This document shows positions 35,445 through 46,569 of a stretch of 64,000 nucleotides of DNA, in pieces. Origin of the DNA: Limnanthes douglasii subsp. nivea. Taxonomy: Eukaryota > Streptophyta > Magnoliopsida > Brassicales > Limnanthaceae. The position numbers and the translations under genes are program-made. Under the pieces are notes generated by a model. It saw nothing but the letters and a program-made list of their open reading frames with translations. It did no database searches and was not told where the DNA came from. The stretch's first letter is position 1. The number at the start of each line of letters is the position of its first letter. The stretch spans positions 116,692,771 through 116,756,770 of the forward strand of contig JAUPFV010000001.1 of assembly GCA_036936605.1 (NCBI GenBank), in the 5' to 3' direction.

Positions 35445-35729
35445 CGTGGGACACGTGTCACCTTCTGATTTGCCTCACCAGCCGTTTTTCTCCTAGAACG
35501 ACGCTCCCACTAATCCCAAAAAGTACCCGCTTCATTTAATGCATGTGACATCAACGCCTTTTTCAATCATTACTTTCATCTTTTCGTATTCTCCTAGGTT
35601 TCTGGGTATCTTTTTGTTTCTTTAGTATAAATTACCTCATTTTTCACTATTTTACCATCTTCATTACTCTTTCATTTCTTTACTTCAAAGCTTTCATCTC
35701 TCTTCTCAAAATATTTTTGGTGTAAGTTT
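35445..35729 (+). promoter_or_regulatory. Promoter region of the Gypsy-3 antisense gene
   Basis: The 16-mer CGTGGGACACGTGTCA (35445-35460) contains the palindrome GACACGTGTC with a CACGTG G-box at 35452. It is identical in Gypsy-5 and lies 278 bp before the ATG in both. A TATA box TATAAATTA is at 35626-35634, 104 bp before the ATG. The leader is CT-rich. Start-site position and activity are inferred. Confidence 0.6.
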
Positions 35730-38658
35730 ATGTTTACAGCAAGAAACGCACTTGTAAAAGGTGGGTGGCTTAATCTTTCGGAGTTAGAGAAAGCACAAAG
35801 AGTCGAGCGAGAAAGGCGCATTACTGCTGGTCTTCCAGTTTCTCCAATCGAAAAGTCTGAAACACCAAACTCAGAGCCTGGTCGAGGTTCATCTTCTGCT
35901 CGATGTTCCAAACCTAGAAGGTCATTTCAGCCAAGTATTTCACCCATTGTCTCTGGCTCATCGGTTCAAGAGTCACAGCCCACTGTCGAACGAGAGCAAG
36001 TTGTTACAAGTACCAAGAGACCCTCTCCATTCATAGCCATGGGATCGGATGCTCACATTTCCCCAGAAAAGTTGTCACTTCGACGAAGAGGCCACTTAGT
36101 AAAGGGCCAGGTTGTCGTTCCACAGTTCAAATCTCCAAAATCAGGCCCCCTAAGTCTGGGACCAAAGACAAAGCTACAGGGTCAGAGGCACCCATCAAAG
36201 TTCCTAAGGATAAATCATCTGGTCCGGAGACTACTGGAACAAGCCTCCGAAATGAACCCTCCGGATCTGAGCCCCACCCGGACACTTGACCAAAAAGGGA
36301 AAGCGATGCTCAGCCATTCAGAAAGCTTACGGAACCAACCACCAGCACTCCTCCACCAAAGACAACTAACAATCCTTCCAAGGTGATGGAGGACAGTGTT
36401 TAAGAAGCCCCTTTTGAGACTGATGTCTCCGGGTAGACGGGTGAGGCTGCCATCGTTAAGAAAAGCAAGGGTAAAGAGAAGTTGTGTTTAAAACATCCGG
36501 ACCTGCCGGAGTGCCTTGAAGGAAGAGTGGGACCTTGCTTCCACAAGGTGAGTGTAAAGTATCTGCTAGCCATGCAGAACATTAATTATGCCTTCATTCA
36601 GACTGCTGAACTAGGCCGGATCCGGACGAAGTGGGGGATCCCAGAATCTGTTAAAGTGAGGATACCGGTCGATCCGGAGACACCAATGGATTGCAAGCTA
36701 AGTGAGATAGTTTTCTACACAGAGTTGTTTAACTGGGGGCTGAGATTTCTCTTGGACCCAGAGATCGTCAGATATTTCCATCTGATAAAGCTCTGTCCAA
36801 GCCAACTGAGTCCCAACGCTTGGTTCACCCTCATGTCTTGTATCATGGCCTACAGGCTCTCCGGAATCCCGCTTCCGATGGAGTAATTTGCTGCTGTAGC
36901 CAGCCTTTGCAAAAATCATGTCATCCCCTTCTACCATTACAACATGGGTGACAATTTTAAAGTGGTAGATGACTTGCTTGAATCGGAGAAGAATTGGAAG
37001 ACCCAATTCTTGTTTATTAGTGGAGCTTGGGAAAATGGGAGGGAGATTAAAGCTGGTGACAACCCAAGCATGCTTACCAGCAGATGGAGAAGCACATGTA
37101 AATATTTTGTCATGTTTATCTATCTTTCCTTATAAAAAGTTTGTTTACTTAAATGCTCTTCTTCTTTTTTGGGTAGTGCTGCCGAAGGAGTTCTCCGACT
37201 ACTTGGAGGAGGGGCAGACAACTTGTGCCAAGCTTAATGCTTAGACTACTCACAAGTGGGGAAATCGATTTCATAATTGTTTTACTGTTGGCAACCTGGT
37301 GAGGTCCCACCTCTGGAACACAACCGGTCGGAGAGACTTGTCTTGGGAAGAATTGACCACACCACCTCCTCCGGGTGTCAACCTACAGAGGACATATAAG
37401 AAGGATGGGAAGCTGGCCTTGCCGGGCAGAGCTAAAGCCCCAGGTAAAATGAAGGGCAAGAAAGGCAAGAAAAATCCAGATGTAGCTAAGGTGAACCAAC
37501 GTGGTGTTGAGGAGATTGTCCCAGCAAACCAGGAGGTGCAGGACCAAGGAGGAATTAATGTTGCTCTACTTCAAGTGGTGGAAGATGAGAGTACTAAAGA
37601 GGCAGTTGGACATCCAAAACCCTCAAAGGCTCCAAAAAAGACCGAAATGGGGAGCAAATGGTGGAGATAGGGAAGTTAAGAAGAAGAAAATCTCCAAGGG
37701 AGATGAAGTAGCTCTCCGGCCTCCGGAGTCTCTTCCTCCGGTCGACCCAACATAGGCAGAGCGAATCCCAAGTGACTTTCACACCGGAGAGGGGGCAGGA
37801 GGGGATATTAACATTGATAGAGTAGACATCGGTGGCCTTCAAGGGATTGGCCTTTACTTCGAAGACCTCGAGAAGGACGACTTTGCTGGCCCTTACCTCC
37901 CTCCAAGCTCTTCGAACATCGTTACTTTCAACGGCAAGTCTTTTTCTGTTTCAGGAGAGAAGGACATGGTGACCCACTCCTTGTTGAGAAATATTCAACC
38001 GGTGCTCAACTTGGAGATACAAGTGCGAAATCAATCCACCCTCATCAGTACGCTTAACTTAGATAAAGAGAGCCTCGCTAACGATTTCCTTACCGCCAAC
38101 CAGAATGCTGAGGCATTAAGGAGAGAGATCGAGGAGTTGAAGAAGGGGAAAGAGGATTTGGCCACCAAACTGGCCACTTCAGAGGGGGCTAACAAAGAAA
38201 TCTAACTTAAGTGTTCTAGTTTGGAGAAAGACCTCTCCACTTCGAAAGAGGAAGCGAAGATCAAAGACAATGTCATCCAGACCCTAACCAATGACAAAAT
38301 TTCGCTCGAAAAAGATGTGTCTAGAGTTAACCAGGAAAAAGATGATTTGATAAAGGAGCAGGAGAGGACAATTCAAGCGAAGATCGATGCATACACCAAC
38401 CAGGTGATAGATTCCTAAGAGGAAAGGTATGCAGAAGTTAAATCAGACATGGTCTTGCTCTTTCATCAAAAATTTCCGAAGAGGACACTCGGAGACTTGT
38501 GGCGATTTGTGGAATACGAAGACCTTCCTCACCACACTATGGCCAATGGCAATAAGCATAACTATTCCAGTGGTTGGGATAGTACTACTGATGAAGAAGA
38601 AGGGACCGGAGAGAGCCCTAATAAGGAAACCAAAAACCCCCAAGAAGAAACCAGATGA
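35730..38658 (+). pseudogene. Gypsy-3 antisense gene: gypsy-type transposon-domain and coiled-coil protein (broken)
   Basis: ATG 35730 starts MFTARNALVKGGWLNLSELE, identical to Gypsy-5. A long disordered Ser/Pro region follows, with a frameshift near 36130. The domain at 36482-36886 (RTKWGIPESVKVRIPVD, FNWGLRFLLDPEIVRYFH, LSPNAWFTLMSCIMAY) resembles the 'putative gypsy-type transposon' family (Pfam Transposase_28, from memory). It continues through NWKTQFLFISGAW to a likely intron at 37098-37176, a Lys-rich linker, then a coiled coil (37966-38420) and the C-terminal MVLLFHQKFPKRTLGDLW. Lesions include frameshifts near 36130, around 36290-36390 and near 37650, and stops at about 36288, 36401, 36431, 36884, 37243, 37753, 38203 and 38416. 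Function unknown; strand-opposed extra ORFs are known in Tat-type elements. Confidence 0.8.
37098..37176 (+). other. Likely intron in the antisense gene
   Basis: Donor T|GTAAAT at 37098 and acceptor GGGTAG| at 37176, preceded by a pyrimidine-rich run. It is AT-rich, unlike the flanks, and contains in-frame stops. Removal joins the two flanking coding segments in one frame (phase 1): RWRS before, LPKEFSDYLEE after. Length 79 nt, near the plant minimum. Confidence 0.6.
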
Positions 38659-38739
38659 AGCTGGAGCATCAAAGGAAGCTCAGCCTTAAAGTTTTTAACT
38701 ATCTTTTATTTTTCTTTAATTTTTGTGTTAAACTAAAAT

Positions 38740-38832
38740 CCTTGGATGGCCAAGGCATTTTTGTAACCGCGTCCGGTCCTTGTCCGGATAAACCTTTTCT
38801 TTTAAAACTTCAAAGTCCTTGGATGGCCAAGG
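38740..38832. repeat. Duplicated hairpin motif after the antisense gene
   Basis: CCTTGGATGGCCAAGG occurs at 38740-38755 and 38817-38832. Each copy can fold (CCTTGG with CCAAGG), and each is followed by CATTTT. It is located where Gypsy-2 carries its 50-bp minisatellite. Confidence 0.75.
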
Positions 38833-39136
38833 CATTTTACATATTTTAATATCATTCCCCGGTATTAGCCGGGCAATTTTATCTTACACAACTCTTACAT
38901 TGTTTTATAGTTACCCAATTATGATGGCTAGTATTTAAATGGCCTTTAGTTATTTTACAAGTATTTTAAAGTGAGAGTGTTTAAATTCTTCGATGACAAA
39001 TGTTTAAATGGTCATCACTCCACCGAATCAATCTGGTCTGTCAGTCAAAGAAGCTATCAATCAAATCACTCCGAATTTTTCAAGAAGGCATCGAATTTCA
39101 TTAAAAAACTCGAAAATCTCATTTAAACCTCCCCGC

Positions 39137-39154
39137 GCCACCAGGGTAGGAAAG
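39137..39154. promoter_or_regulatory. Conserved 18-bp block between pol and the antisense gene (Gypsy-3 copy)
   Basis: GCCACCAGGGTAGGAAAG, identical to 9732-9749 in Gypsy-2. Role unknown. Confidence 0.5.
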
Positions 39155-39214
39155 ATTATGCCCCCTAATATTTATATGGACTTTAAACAAGTAAATATTT
39201 ACATAATTTTCATT

Positions 39215-40405
39215 CGAGATACAACCGAGGTGTTCAATGTTTCAGGGGTGATTCAAAATCCTTCCATCTTTATCTTGAAGCCTGTATGTCCCAGGCTTAA
39301 GATTTTCACTGAACACATAGGGTCCTTTCCAAGTTGGAGCTACCTTTCCGAACTGCTTCCCCTAAGTATGTAGGAAGACTTTTCTTAAAACTTTATCCCC
39401 TGGTTGAAAATCCCTCCTTTTGACTCTGGAAGCAAACCTGCTTCTCATCAAACCCTGATAGTGTGTGGCTCTGAGGTGAGCCTTAACTCTTTTATCTTCT
39501 ATCAAGTCAAGTTGACTTCTGATTGCCACTTCATTAGCCTGTTTGGAAAAATTGTGGACTCTGAACGAAGGGATAGTTGCCTCTATGGGAGCTATTGCAT
39601 CCATACCATATACCAAGGCAAATGGGGATTCTTGTGTTGCAGCCCCAGTAGTAGTCCGGTAGGCCCATAGTACTTCTTGTAGATAGCTTGGCCACTTTCC
39701 AGCAGTCCCTTCTAGATTCTTTTTAAGACCGGACAGGATGGTCCTGTTAGCTACTTCAACTTGACCATTTGCCTGTGGGTGGAAAGGAGAAGAGAAGCAA
39801 TGTTGAATGCCTCTAGAGGCACAGAAATTCTCCACAACCTTGTTATCGAATTGTGGCCCATTGTCTGTAGTTATCTTTTGGGGAACCCCAAACCTGCAGC
39901 AAATATTAGATAAGATAAATTTTATAACAGCTTTCGAAGTAGTTCCTGCCAATGGGGCTGCTTCTACCCACTTCGAGAAGTAATCAATAACAAAAATTAT
40001 AGTTCTGCACCTTCCGGACGCCATGGGTAGAGGTCCCACCAAATCCAGCCCCCAACGAGCAAAAGGTATTGGCTTAGAAATTGACTCTAAAGGGGCAGCT
40101 GGGATATGAAGTTCATTACTGTATCTTTGGCATGGATCACACTTCTTCACCAACTCCTTGGCATCTTGCATTATGGAGGGACAGTAATATCCAGCCAACA
40201 ATACTCTTCTGGTTAAAGCTCTAAATCCACAGTGCTTTGATCCCTCGCCATCATGTAGTTCGGACAACACTATTTGGGACTCTTCGATCCCCAAACATCG
40301 CAAGAGAGGTCTACTAAAAGACTTCTTGTAAAGAACGTCTCTTAGGATGACAAACCCACGAGCCTTATACTTTACTTTCCTTGCCACTGCTTTTTCCAGA
40401 GGCAA
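39215..40405 (-). pseudogene. Gypsy-3 integrase
   Basis: Zinc-binding region LHDGEGSKHCGF and KKCDPCQRYSN. Catalytic D in ARWGLDLVGPLPMASG, D in TTDNGPQFDN and E in NGQVEVANR, all intact. The core-to-tail segment (LWAYRTTTGAATQESPFALV) is continuous here, unlike in Gypsy-2. The GPY module (VAPTWKGPYVF) lies beyond a TAG at 39362, and a TGA near 39247 precedes the last residues. No chromodomain. It is truncated by these two stops only. Confidence 0.9.
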
Positions 40406-40441
40406 GATGCCATCTGAGATGTATTGAAAAAGAGAATATCT

Positions 40442-42240
40442 CTAGTCTTGATGCTGATTTACTTGTATATTTAAACTTTCTTCTTCTTTGTTCTGATTGA
40501 GTTGAATGGATGGGCACTCTTGCACATGAATCCATGGGTAGGACTCAGAATAGGCTATGGTTGTCAAGGAATCTGCTAACGTATTTTCTGTTCGGGGTAT
40601 GTTCTCATAGGTGATGTTTTTGGAATTAAGTGCCACTTCTTTAAGAACGAATAATTATTTAACCAGCTGCTCCTTTTTTGCCTCGGATTGACCTTGTGCA
40701 TGATGGATAAGAAGCTGAGAATCGCTCATTAACCTGACCCTTTTGGCTCCACAAATTAGGGCTAATTTCAAGCCACCTATAGTAGCTTCATATTCGGACT
40801 CATTATTAGAAGCCCTGAAAACAGAACATATAGCCTGGTACATTTTGTCGCTGTACGGAGAGATTAAACATATCCCAGCACCACAACCCATGGTACTTGA
40901 TCCACCATCAATCCGGACAACTCATACTTTTTTAGTTTTTTCACCTGTTGCATGCTTAGTATCTTTGTCCGAATGAAATTCAACTAGGAAATCAACAATA
41001 GACTGAGCCTTGACTGCGGTTCGAGCGGGAAAATTAATATCATAGTCTCCTAACTCCACTGACCATTTGGTCATTCTGCTTGAAACGTCTGCCTTTTGAA
41101 GAACGTTTTTCAAGGGAAAAGACGTCCGGACAATGATAGAATGAGACTGAAAGTAGGATCTCATTTTCCTAGGAGCAATTACTAAGGCCAGTGCTAATTT
41201 TTCAAGTTTTAAATACCTTTTTTCTGCATCTATCAAGCTCTTGCTGATATAGTACACCGGACGAAGATAATTATCCACCTCCCTTACTAGCACTGCATTT
41301 ATGGCACAATCAGAAACTGCTAAGTATATGTAGAGCGTCTTTCCATCAATAGGTTTAAACAAAGTTTTAGGAGAGGATAAGTGCTTCTTAATTTCATCGA
41401 AATTTTGGTCGTACTGTGGAGACCAGTTAAATTCTTTTGCACCTTTTAAATTTTGAAAAAACAGGGCATACATATCCGAAGATCTCGAGATAAAACGGTT
41501 TAGTGCAGCTAACCTCCCTGTCAATGTTTGTACTTCTTTAATATTCCGAGGAGGCTCTATCTGCAATAAAGCACTAAGCTGGTCTGGATCTGGCTGTATC
41601 CCTTTCTCACTTATCACATACCCTAAAACCTTCCCGGACTTCATTCCGAAAACACACTTTTCTGGATTCAGCTTTAAATTCACCTTCATCAAGTTGGTAA
41701 AAGTTTCTTGAAGATCTACTAAGTGTAGTTCTTCTTCCACACTCTTTACCATCATGCCATCGATATAGACTTTCATGTTTCTTACAATCTAATTAGCAAA
41801 AGCCTTGTTTACTAACCTCTGATAAGTAGCCACAGCATTCTTTAACCCAAATGGCATCACCTTGTAACAATGGAGGCCCTTATCAATAACAAATGTAGTG
41901 TGTTCTTGATCCTTCGGATCCACTTGAATTTGATTATACCCGGATAAGGCATCCATAAAGGACAATAGCTTGTTCCCAAATGTGGAGTCCACCAACTGAT
42001 CAATTCGAGGGACCGGATATAGGTCTTTTGGGCAAGCTCTATTGAGATCAGTAAAATCGATGCACATACGCCACTTTCCATTTTTCTTCTTTACTAACAC
42101 CGGATTGGCTGTCCATAAAGGGTACTGAGATTCCTTTATGTGCCCCATCTTAGTAAGCCGGTCAACCTCTTGAACTATGACATCAGCTTTCTCCTTAGAA
42201 AAAGCTCTCCTCTTTTTTACAACAGGTGTTATATCCCTTC
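40442..42240 (-). pseudogene. Gypsy-3 reverse transcriptase and RNase H
   Basis: RT: NPVLVKKKNGKWRMCIDFTD (42040-42110), CYKVMPFGLKNAVATYQRL, then MKVYIDGMMVKS near 41750, where the second catalytic aspartate of YIDD is glycine. The connection PPRNIKEVQTLTGRLAALNR follows. RNase H: WSVELGDYDINFPARTAVKA, then ASNNESEYEATIGGLKLAL (40655-40891), and the last part at 40442-40636. A single frame interrupted by stops near 41787, 40920, 40653 and 40440. Inactive by the YIDG change and the stops. Confidence 0.85.
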
Positions 42241-42495
42241 AGATGGATAATTGGTGTGATATAATATCTTCCAGTACTCCGGTTACATCAGCATTGCACC
42301 AAGCGAAAACATGCTGATGGTCTTTCAAAAAAGCTAACACTTTACTCTTTAATTCTGATACCATCTTGGACCCGATCTAGACATTTCTTCCTTCAGCCAG
42401 AGAGTGAGTTTCAACTTCTTCAATTGGTATTAAAACACCAAAGGTCTCTTTGGGGTCATCAATTTCACCCTTTCCCCAGAGGGCCCCTCAAATTT

Positions 42496-42984
42496 CTAAT
42501 CCTCACTGATCCAAACTGCCCCTAAAGTTCGAGGGGCCAGTGTTGTTGCATAACACTCCCTTGCTATCTTTTGACTACTTCGGACAACTCCCACTTGTCC
42601 TTGCACAACGTATTTTAAACATTGGTGGACTGTTGAAGCCACAGCATGCATCTTGGAGAGCGAAGATCTCCCCAAAATGGCATTGTAACATGTGGGATAA
42701 TCCACCACAATGAAAAGTATTCTGACCATCTTCTTAAAAGGGCCCTTGCCCAATAAAACCTCCTCTTCAAACTCCCCGATCACATCAGCTGAGCTTCCAG
42801 TGAAACCCACAATTGACCTGTTTGAACACTGAATCACTGCTGGATTCTTCATTTGTTTATAGGAAGTTAAAAAGATGATGTTGGCCGAAGTTCCGGTGTC
42901 CACCAAAATTCGTCTAATGCCATTGCCCCCAATGGATGCTCCTATCACAACAACATCTTCCTGGGGACCAGCTATATCTCTCAA
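42496..42984 (-). pseudogene. Gypsy-3 aspartic protease
   Basis: IRRILVDTGTSANIIFLTSY carries an intact DTGTS active site. Further motifs are SIVGFTGSSADVIGEFEEEV and CYNAILGRSSLSKM. The domain is open over 162 codons. It lies in the −1 frame relative to Gag, with a short overlap at the Gag stop, exactly as in Gypsy-2. The ATG-like start is not a real initiation codon (TTG); the protein would normally be part of Gag-Pol. Confidence 0.85.
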
Positions 42985-44819
42985 ATCATCTTCATCATGC
43001 CTCCTTCTAGTTGAGTAGCCATAGTATGGACATGACTCTTCCTTAAAGAAGCAGTCGGTGCAGTCATGGTGTCCCCTACAAATATGGTAAATGACTCAAA
43101 AAAGCTGATGAGCCCGGACACCGTCTTGCTGTGTTCTGTGATAACACCCACCTTATTCCGGGTTGGATCAGGATCCAAATACTCTGACTCCACATCGAAT
43201 CTTTCAATTATCACCATAGCCCCGTCTGGAGCCGAAGTCCCTGCATTGTTTGTTGGGCCAGTCCGGTGAGCATTATCAGGCCTATTCCCACTTCTTCTTT
43301 TTATATAAGCCCCCAACTTCCCTCTCTCAATCAAATTCTTCACTTCTTGTTTCAACGTGATGCAATCTTCAGTGTTATGGCCAGTATCATGATGATACTG
43401 ACAGAAACAATTATTACGACTTTCCCTGGGAGATTGTAATGCAGCCGGATTTCTGAAATGTACTTCGTCTTTTGTTTTGTCATAAATGGTGGACACATTT
43501 TCTTTCAACTCAGCAAACCACTCCGGTTGAACCCAAGGTCCTCGCTTATTTCTAGATTGCTGGCTCTGAGCTGGTGCTGGGTGGGATTAAGCCTTGGCCC
43601 TATTATGACCCTGTCCGACTTCCTTGGCCTTGTACCCGGACTGATTCCGGTTTTGATTTGGTGCAGCTAGGGCAGACCTCACTTGTTGGTGTACCCTAGT
43701 TTTCTTTGTTTCATCCACATTAATCTGTTTGCCGACTGGATTCAGTAAACCACCCCACGTCATGGCCTTCTTCTTGGTGACTGGATCAGCTAAATTGCTA
43801 GGGTTCAACCCCTGTCTTAGAGAAGCTATTGCTACTTGCTCAAAGCAATCAGCTAATCCATTCTTGGTGTTCACAAAGCGACTTATATATTCCTTCAAAT
43901 ATTCATTCGGTTCTTGAGCACAATGGATAATTGTGTCTCCATTGCCTTTCACTTCCTTACTTCCAACGAACTGCCTCCGGAAGGCCACCCAAAAAGTATC
44001 AAAATTTCTGATGCAGCCCTGTGGCAGACTATTGTACCACTTCAGAGCACTCCCCGTAAAATATTGGGAGAACGCTCTACAGATCAACTTGTCATCATCG
44101 TCAAAATTCATCATAAAGTTTTTGAATTGCTCTAGATGATTATCTGGATCTTTACTCCCATCATATTTTTTCATCTTTGTGCTGTCAAACCTCTTAGGAA
44201 GGTTTCCGGATAGTATCTTGGAAGATAATGGAGATTGTCTCCAATTCCGGCCACGACTAAATACAGTATCTTCATTGGGAGTTGTAAAGATACCTGGTTT
44301 ATCATGAAAGGTGAAAGGATCCATCAACAGTCGGTCTGCATGTCTCTGGCCATGGCTGTGACCATGAGATGACCCTTTTCCTAGATGTCTTTACAATCTT
44401 CCATGCATGTCCCTCTTTCTTGAATATTTTTTGACCAACCTCTGCTTCTTTTTAGAACGGCCTTCATCGCTGCTGGATGACAGGGACTCCTCAACTCCAT
44501 CTTCATTCGAGGAGCTACTAGAGGATTCTGAATCTGAATCTGAGCTCTCCACCGGTTTAGACCGGTGAGACTTTTTTGAACTAGCATGAGTCTTTTTAGT
44601 GCTCACATGGGTCTTTGATGGGTCATGTTCCCTTAGATTGTCATTATGGTGAACGGCTGACACTTTTGATTTTTCTTTTAAACCCATCTCCATCCTTTTA
44701 GACGCCCTCAAGGCTTCTATCTCAGCTTTCAACTTGTCTCGTTCTTCGATCATATTTTCATCGTTTTCACCCACCACTTCTGCCAAAGTTGGTGGCACTG
44801 CTTGCTCGTCTGGATTCAT
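42981..44819 (-). pseudogene. Gypsy-3 Gag
   Basis: ATG 44819 opens MNPDEQAVPPTLAEVVGEND. A short coiled segment, a Ser/Asp-rich stretch (SSDSDSESSSSSSNEDG) and a basic stretch follow. The capsid core at 43587-44327 includes KKYDGSKDPDNHLEQFKNFM and WYNSLPQG, then the C-terminal CQYHHDTGHNTEDCITLKQE. One frame throughout, broken by stops at 44391 and 43587. It ends at 42981, where protease continues in the −1 frame. The start was chosen as the first ATG after the primer site. Confidence 0.85.
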
Positions 44820-44869
44820 CCAAACTGGTATTTCTTGATGGTTTCGGATGCTAAATTCAAGTACCTTTC

Positions 44870-44888
44870 GCTCCCACTATGGTCGCTA
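44870..44888 (-). other. Gypsy-3 primer-binding site (degenerate)
   Basis: Next to the 5' LTR the minus strand reads TAGCGACCATAGTGGGAG, resembling TGGCGACC... with one G to A change. The primer tRNA is not identified. Confidence 0.5.
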
Positions 44889-44891
44889 ATT

Positions 44892-45267
44892 TGGTGTGGA
44901 TTATTTTCAACTGAGGGTAATTTGGACAGATGTTTTGTGATGTTTCAAAGGTATTTAATGTTTAAGTGGTTTGTATTGAGAGATTTGAGCTGTCTGGTTG
45001 TATTAAATGTTTATTACCCTCATTAATGAAAGTGGTTGGGTATTTATACCCTTGATTATGGGCCACATGGGCTTTCGGGTGAATCTTATGGAACCGGGTC
45101 GAGTTCAAAAACCCATTAGTTTATTAAGCAGATTAGCAACTAGCTTAGTCAATAAGTGATTAGTTTTTAGAACGTTTGTCCAGTTCGGATAGTTCAGTGG
45201 GTGGCTTTTGTCTGAATTGCCCCTATCCGGTTTCTACAGTGAGTGGTGAGAAAATCCGGACTCATCA
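44892..45267 (-). mobile_element. Gypsy-3 5' LTR
   Basis: Partner of 34916-35291. The element-sense TATA box is TATAAATA on the minus strand (45041-45048), embedded in the palindromic GGGTATTTATACCC. Confidence 0.95.
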
Positions 45268-45272
45268 TCTTT
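45268..45272. repeat. Target-site duplication of Gypsy-3, right copy (TCTTT)
   Basis: Identical to 34911-34915. Confidence 0.9.
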
Positions 45273-46560
45273 AATTTTTTATACAAGCAATAAAGTATCA
45301 AAAATATGTACGATAAACTCTAGTAATTAAAGAGATATGTCAATAACATTAATATTTTAAAGATATTAATATTTTGTATGCTTTGATCTTTCAACACTAC
45401 ATGCTATTTATAGATATAAAAAGACATTATGTTTTTTAAAAGGTTTAAAATTTGTAAAATCAGTTTTTAAACAACTACTCATTTGTGCTTGTTATGACAG
45501 GGAGCGGTTGTGTACCATTGATATAGTTTACGATGATTTTGTCACAGTTATAATGCTCTGTGGCACGATAAATTAGTGTATTGCTGTGATAATAAATATA
45601 TCATCACAATTAATCTGTATATTACGACGACAATCAATTCATTGTTACAAAAAATGTGTTATATTATTATGGCAATCAATCCTTTGTCGCATCAGCAAAC
45701 CTTTTGAAATTTCTAGAAGGTAACCAAAAACATATTTTATAGGCAACTTATCTATTTGCCGTAACAAAGGCTTAAAATTTTAGAGCTATAGGTTTTGTCC
45801 AAAGAGCATCATGATAAGCGATGATTGTTGTTATAGAGACTCAAGCTATACTTGGCTTTCAATTCCTTGGATAACTATCTTACTACCGCTTAGTCTCACT
45901 CATATAATCTTACATTTTAAATTTTTAATCCGTCTCTAAACTCGTCTCTCAATAAAAATTATCACTTCATTTAGTCAACAATTCAAACGCTCCCTTACTT
46001 GATTAAATGAAATATCTAATCTTCTTACTAAGATAAAATTTATGTGTGTGATAATATATATTTTGGTTTTAATTCTATCTTAGTATGGAAAACAAAAAAT
46101 GGTCATAAGTTTTGGTAGTCGTAATTTTGAACCAACTGTCCCATATGAGCAAACTGTCAATCTCACTTATGAAAACGGTTTAGTAATATATTTATCATCA
46201 TATTTTTTTAACACTATTTTGGTCATGTGATTTAAAATTTTCAAGAATAATAACTTAAGAATAGTTTATTCTCTCATAAGATGTAGCACCACCTCTAGAT
46301 TCTTGTGGATACAATTCTTACATCATAATTTTCATAAATCACGCGTTAAATGTAAATTGAATCGTTGGTAAAAGTTCTTCACACTTATCTCTCCATAATA
46401 ATGACCATTATATATCAAATATCATAATTAAATATCGATTCTATATGTTGAATCCTTTCACAAATAATGTATGGTTAATCGTTACAAATTAAATTTTTAG
46501 GTTCTCTATAATCGAATTGGGTTGGCATCATATATGAAATATCAACTTAAGATATTTAGT
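45273..46560. other. AT-rich spacer, possible Copia-4 3' LTR remnant
   Basis: No gene is recognised. It lies downstream of Copia-4 (minus strand), so it could contain that element's LTR, but no partner sequence is available in the window. Confidence 0.35.
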
Positions 46561-46569
46561 ACCACCCTC

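Larger units (their letters stand above)
34916..45267 (-). mobile_element. Gypsy-3: complete Tat-type Ty3/gypsy retrotransposon with antisense gene
   Basis: A 10,352-bp element on the minus strand with two 376-bp LTRs and perfect 5-bp target duplications. gag-pol occupies 39215-44819 on the minus strand. An extra gene occupies 35730-38658 on the plus strand between pol and the 3' LTR. The LTRs differ at 21 of 376 positions (5.6 percent, hand count), so it is older than Copia-2 and younger than Gypsy-2. Both genes carry stops and frameshifts. Gypsy-5 at 62387 belongs to the same family. Confidence 0.95.

Noticed and set aside
35672..35911. 79-codon minus-strand frame opposite the start of the antisense gene
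   Set aside because: It overlaps the conserved plus-strand N terminus, whose ATG and promoter are shared with Gypsy-5; the minus frame has no recognisable motif.
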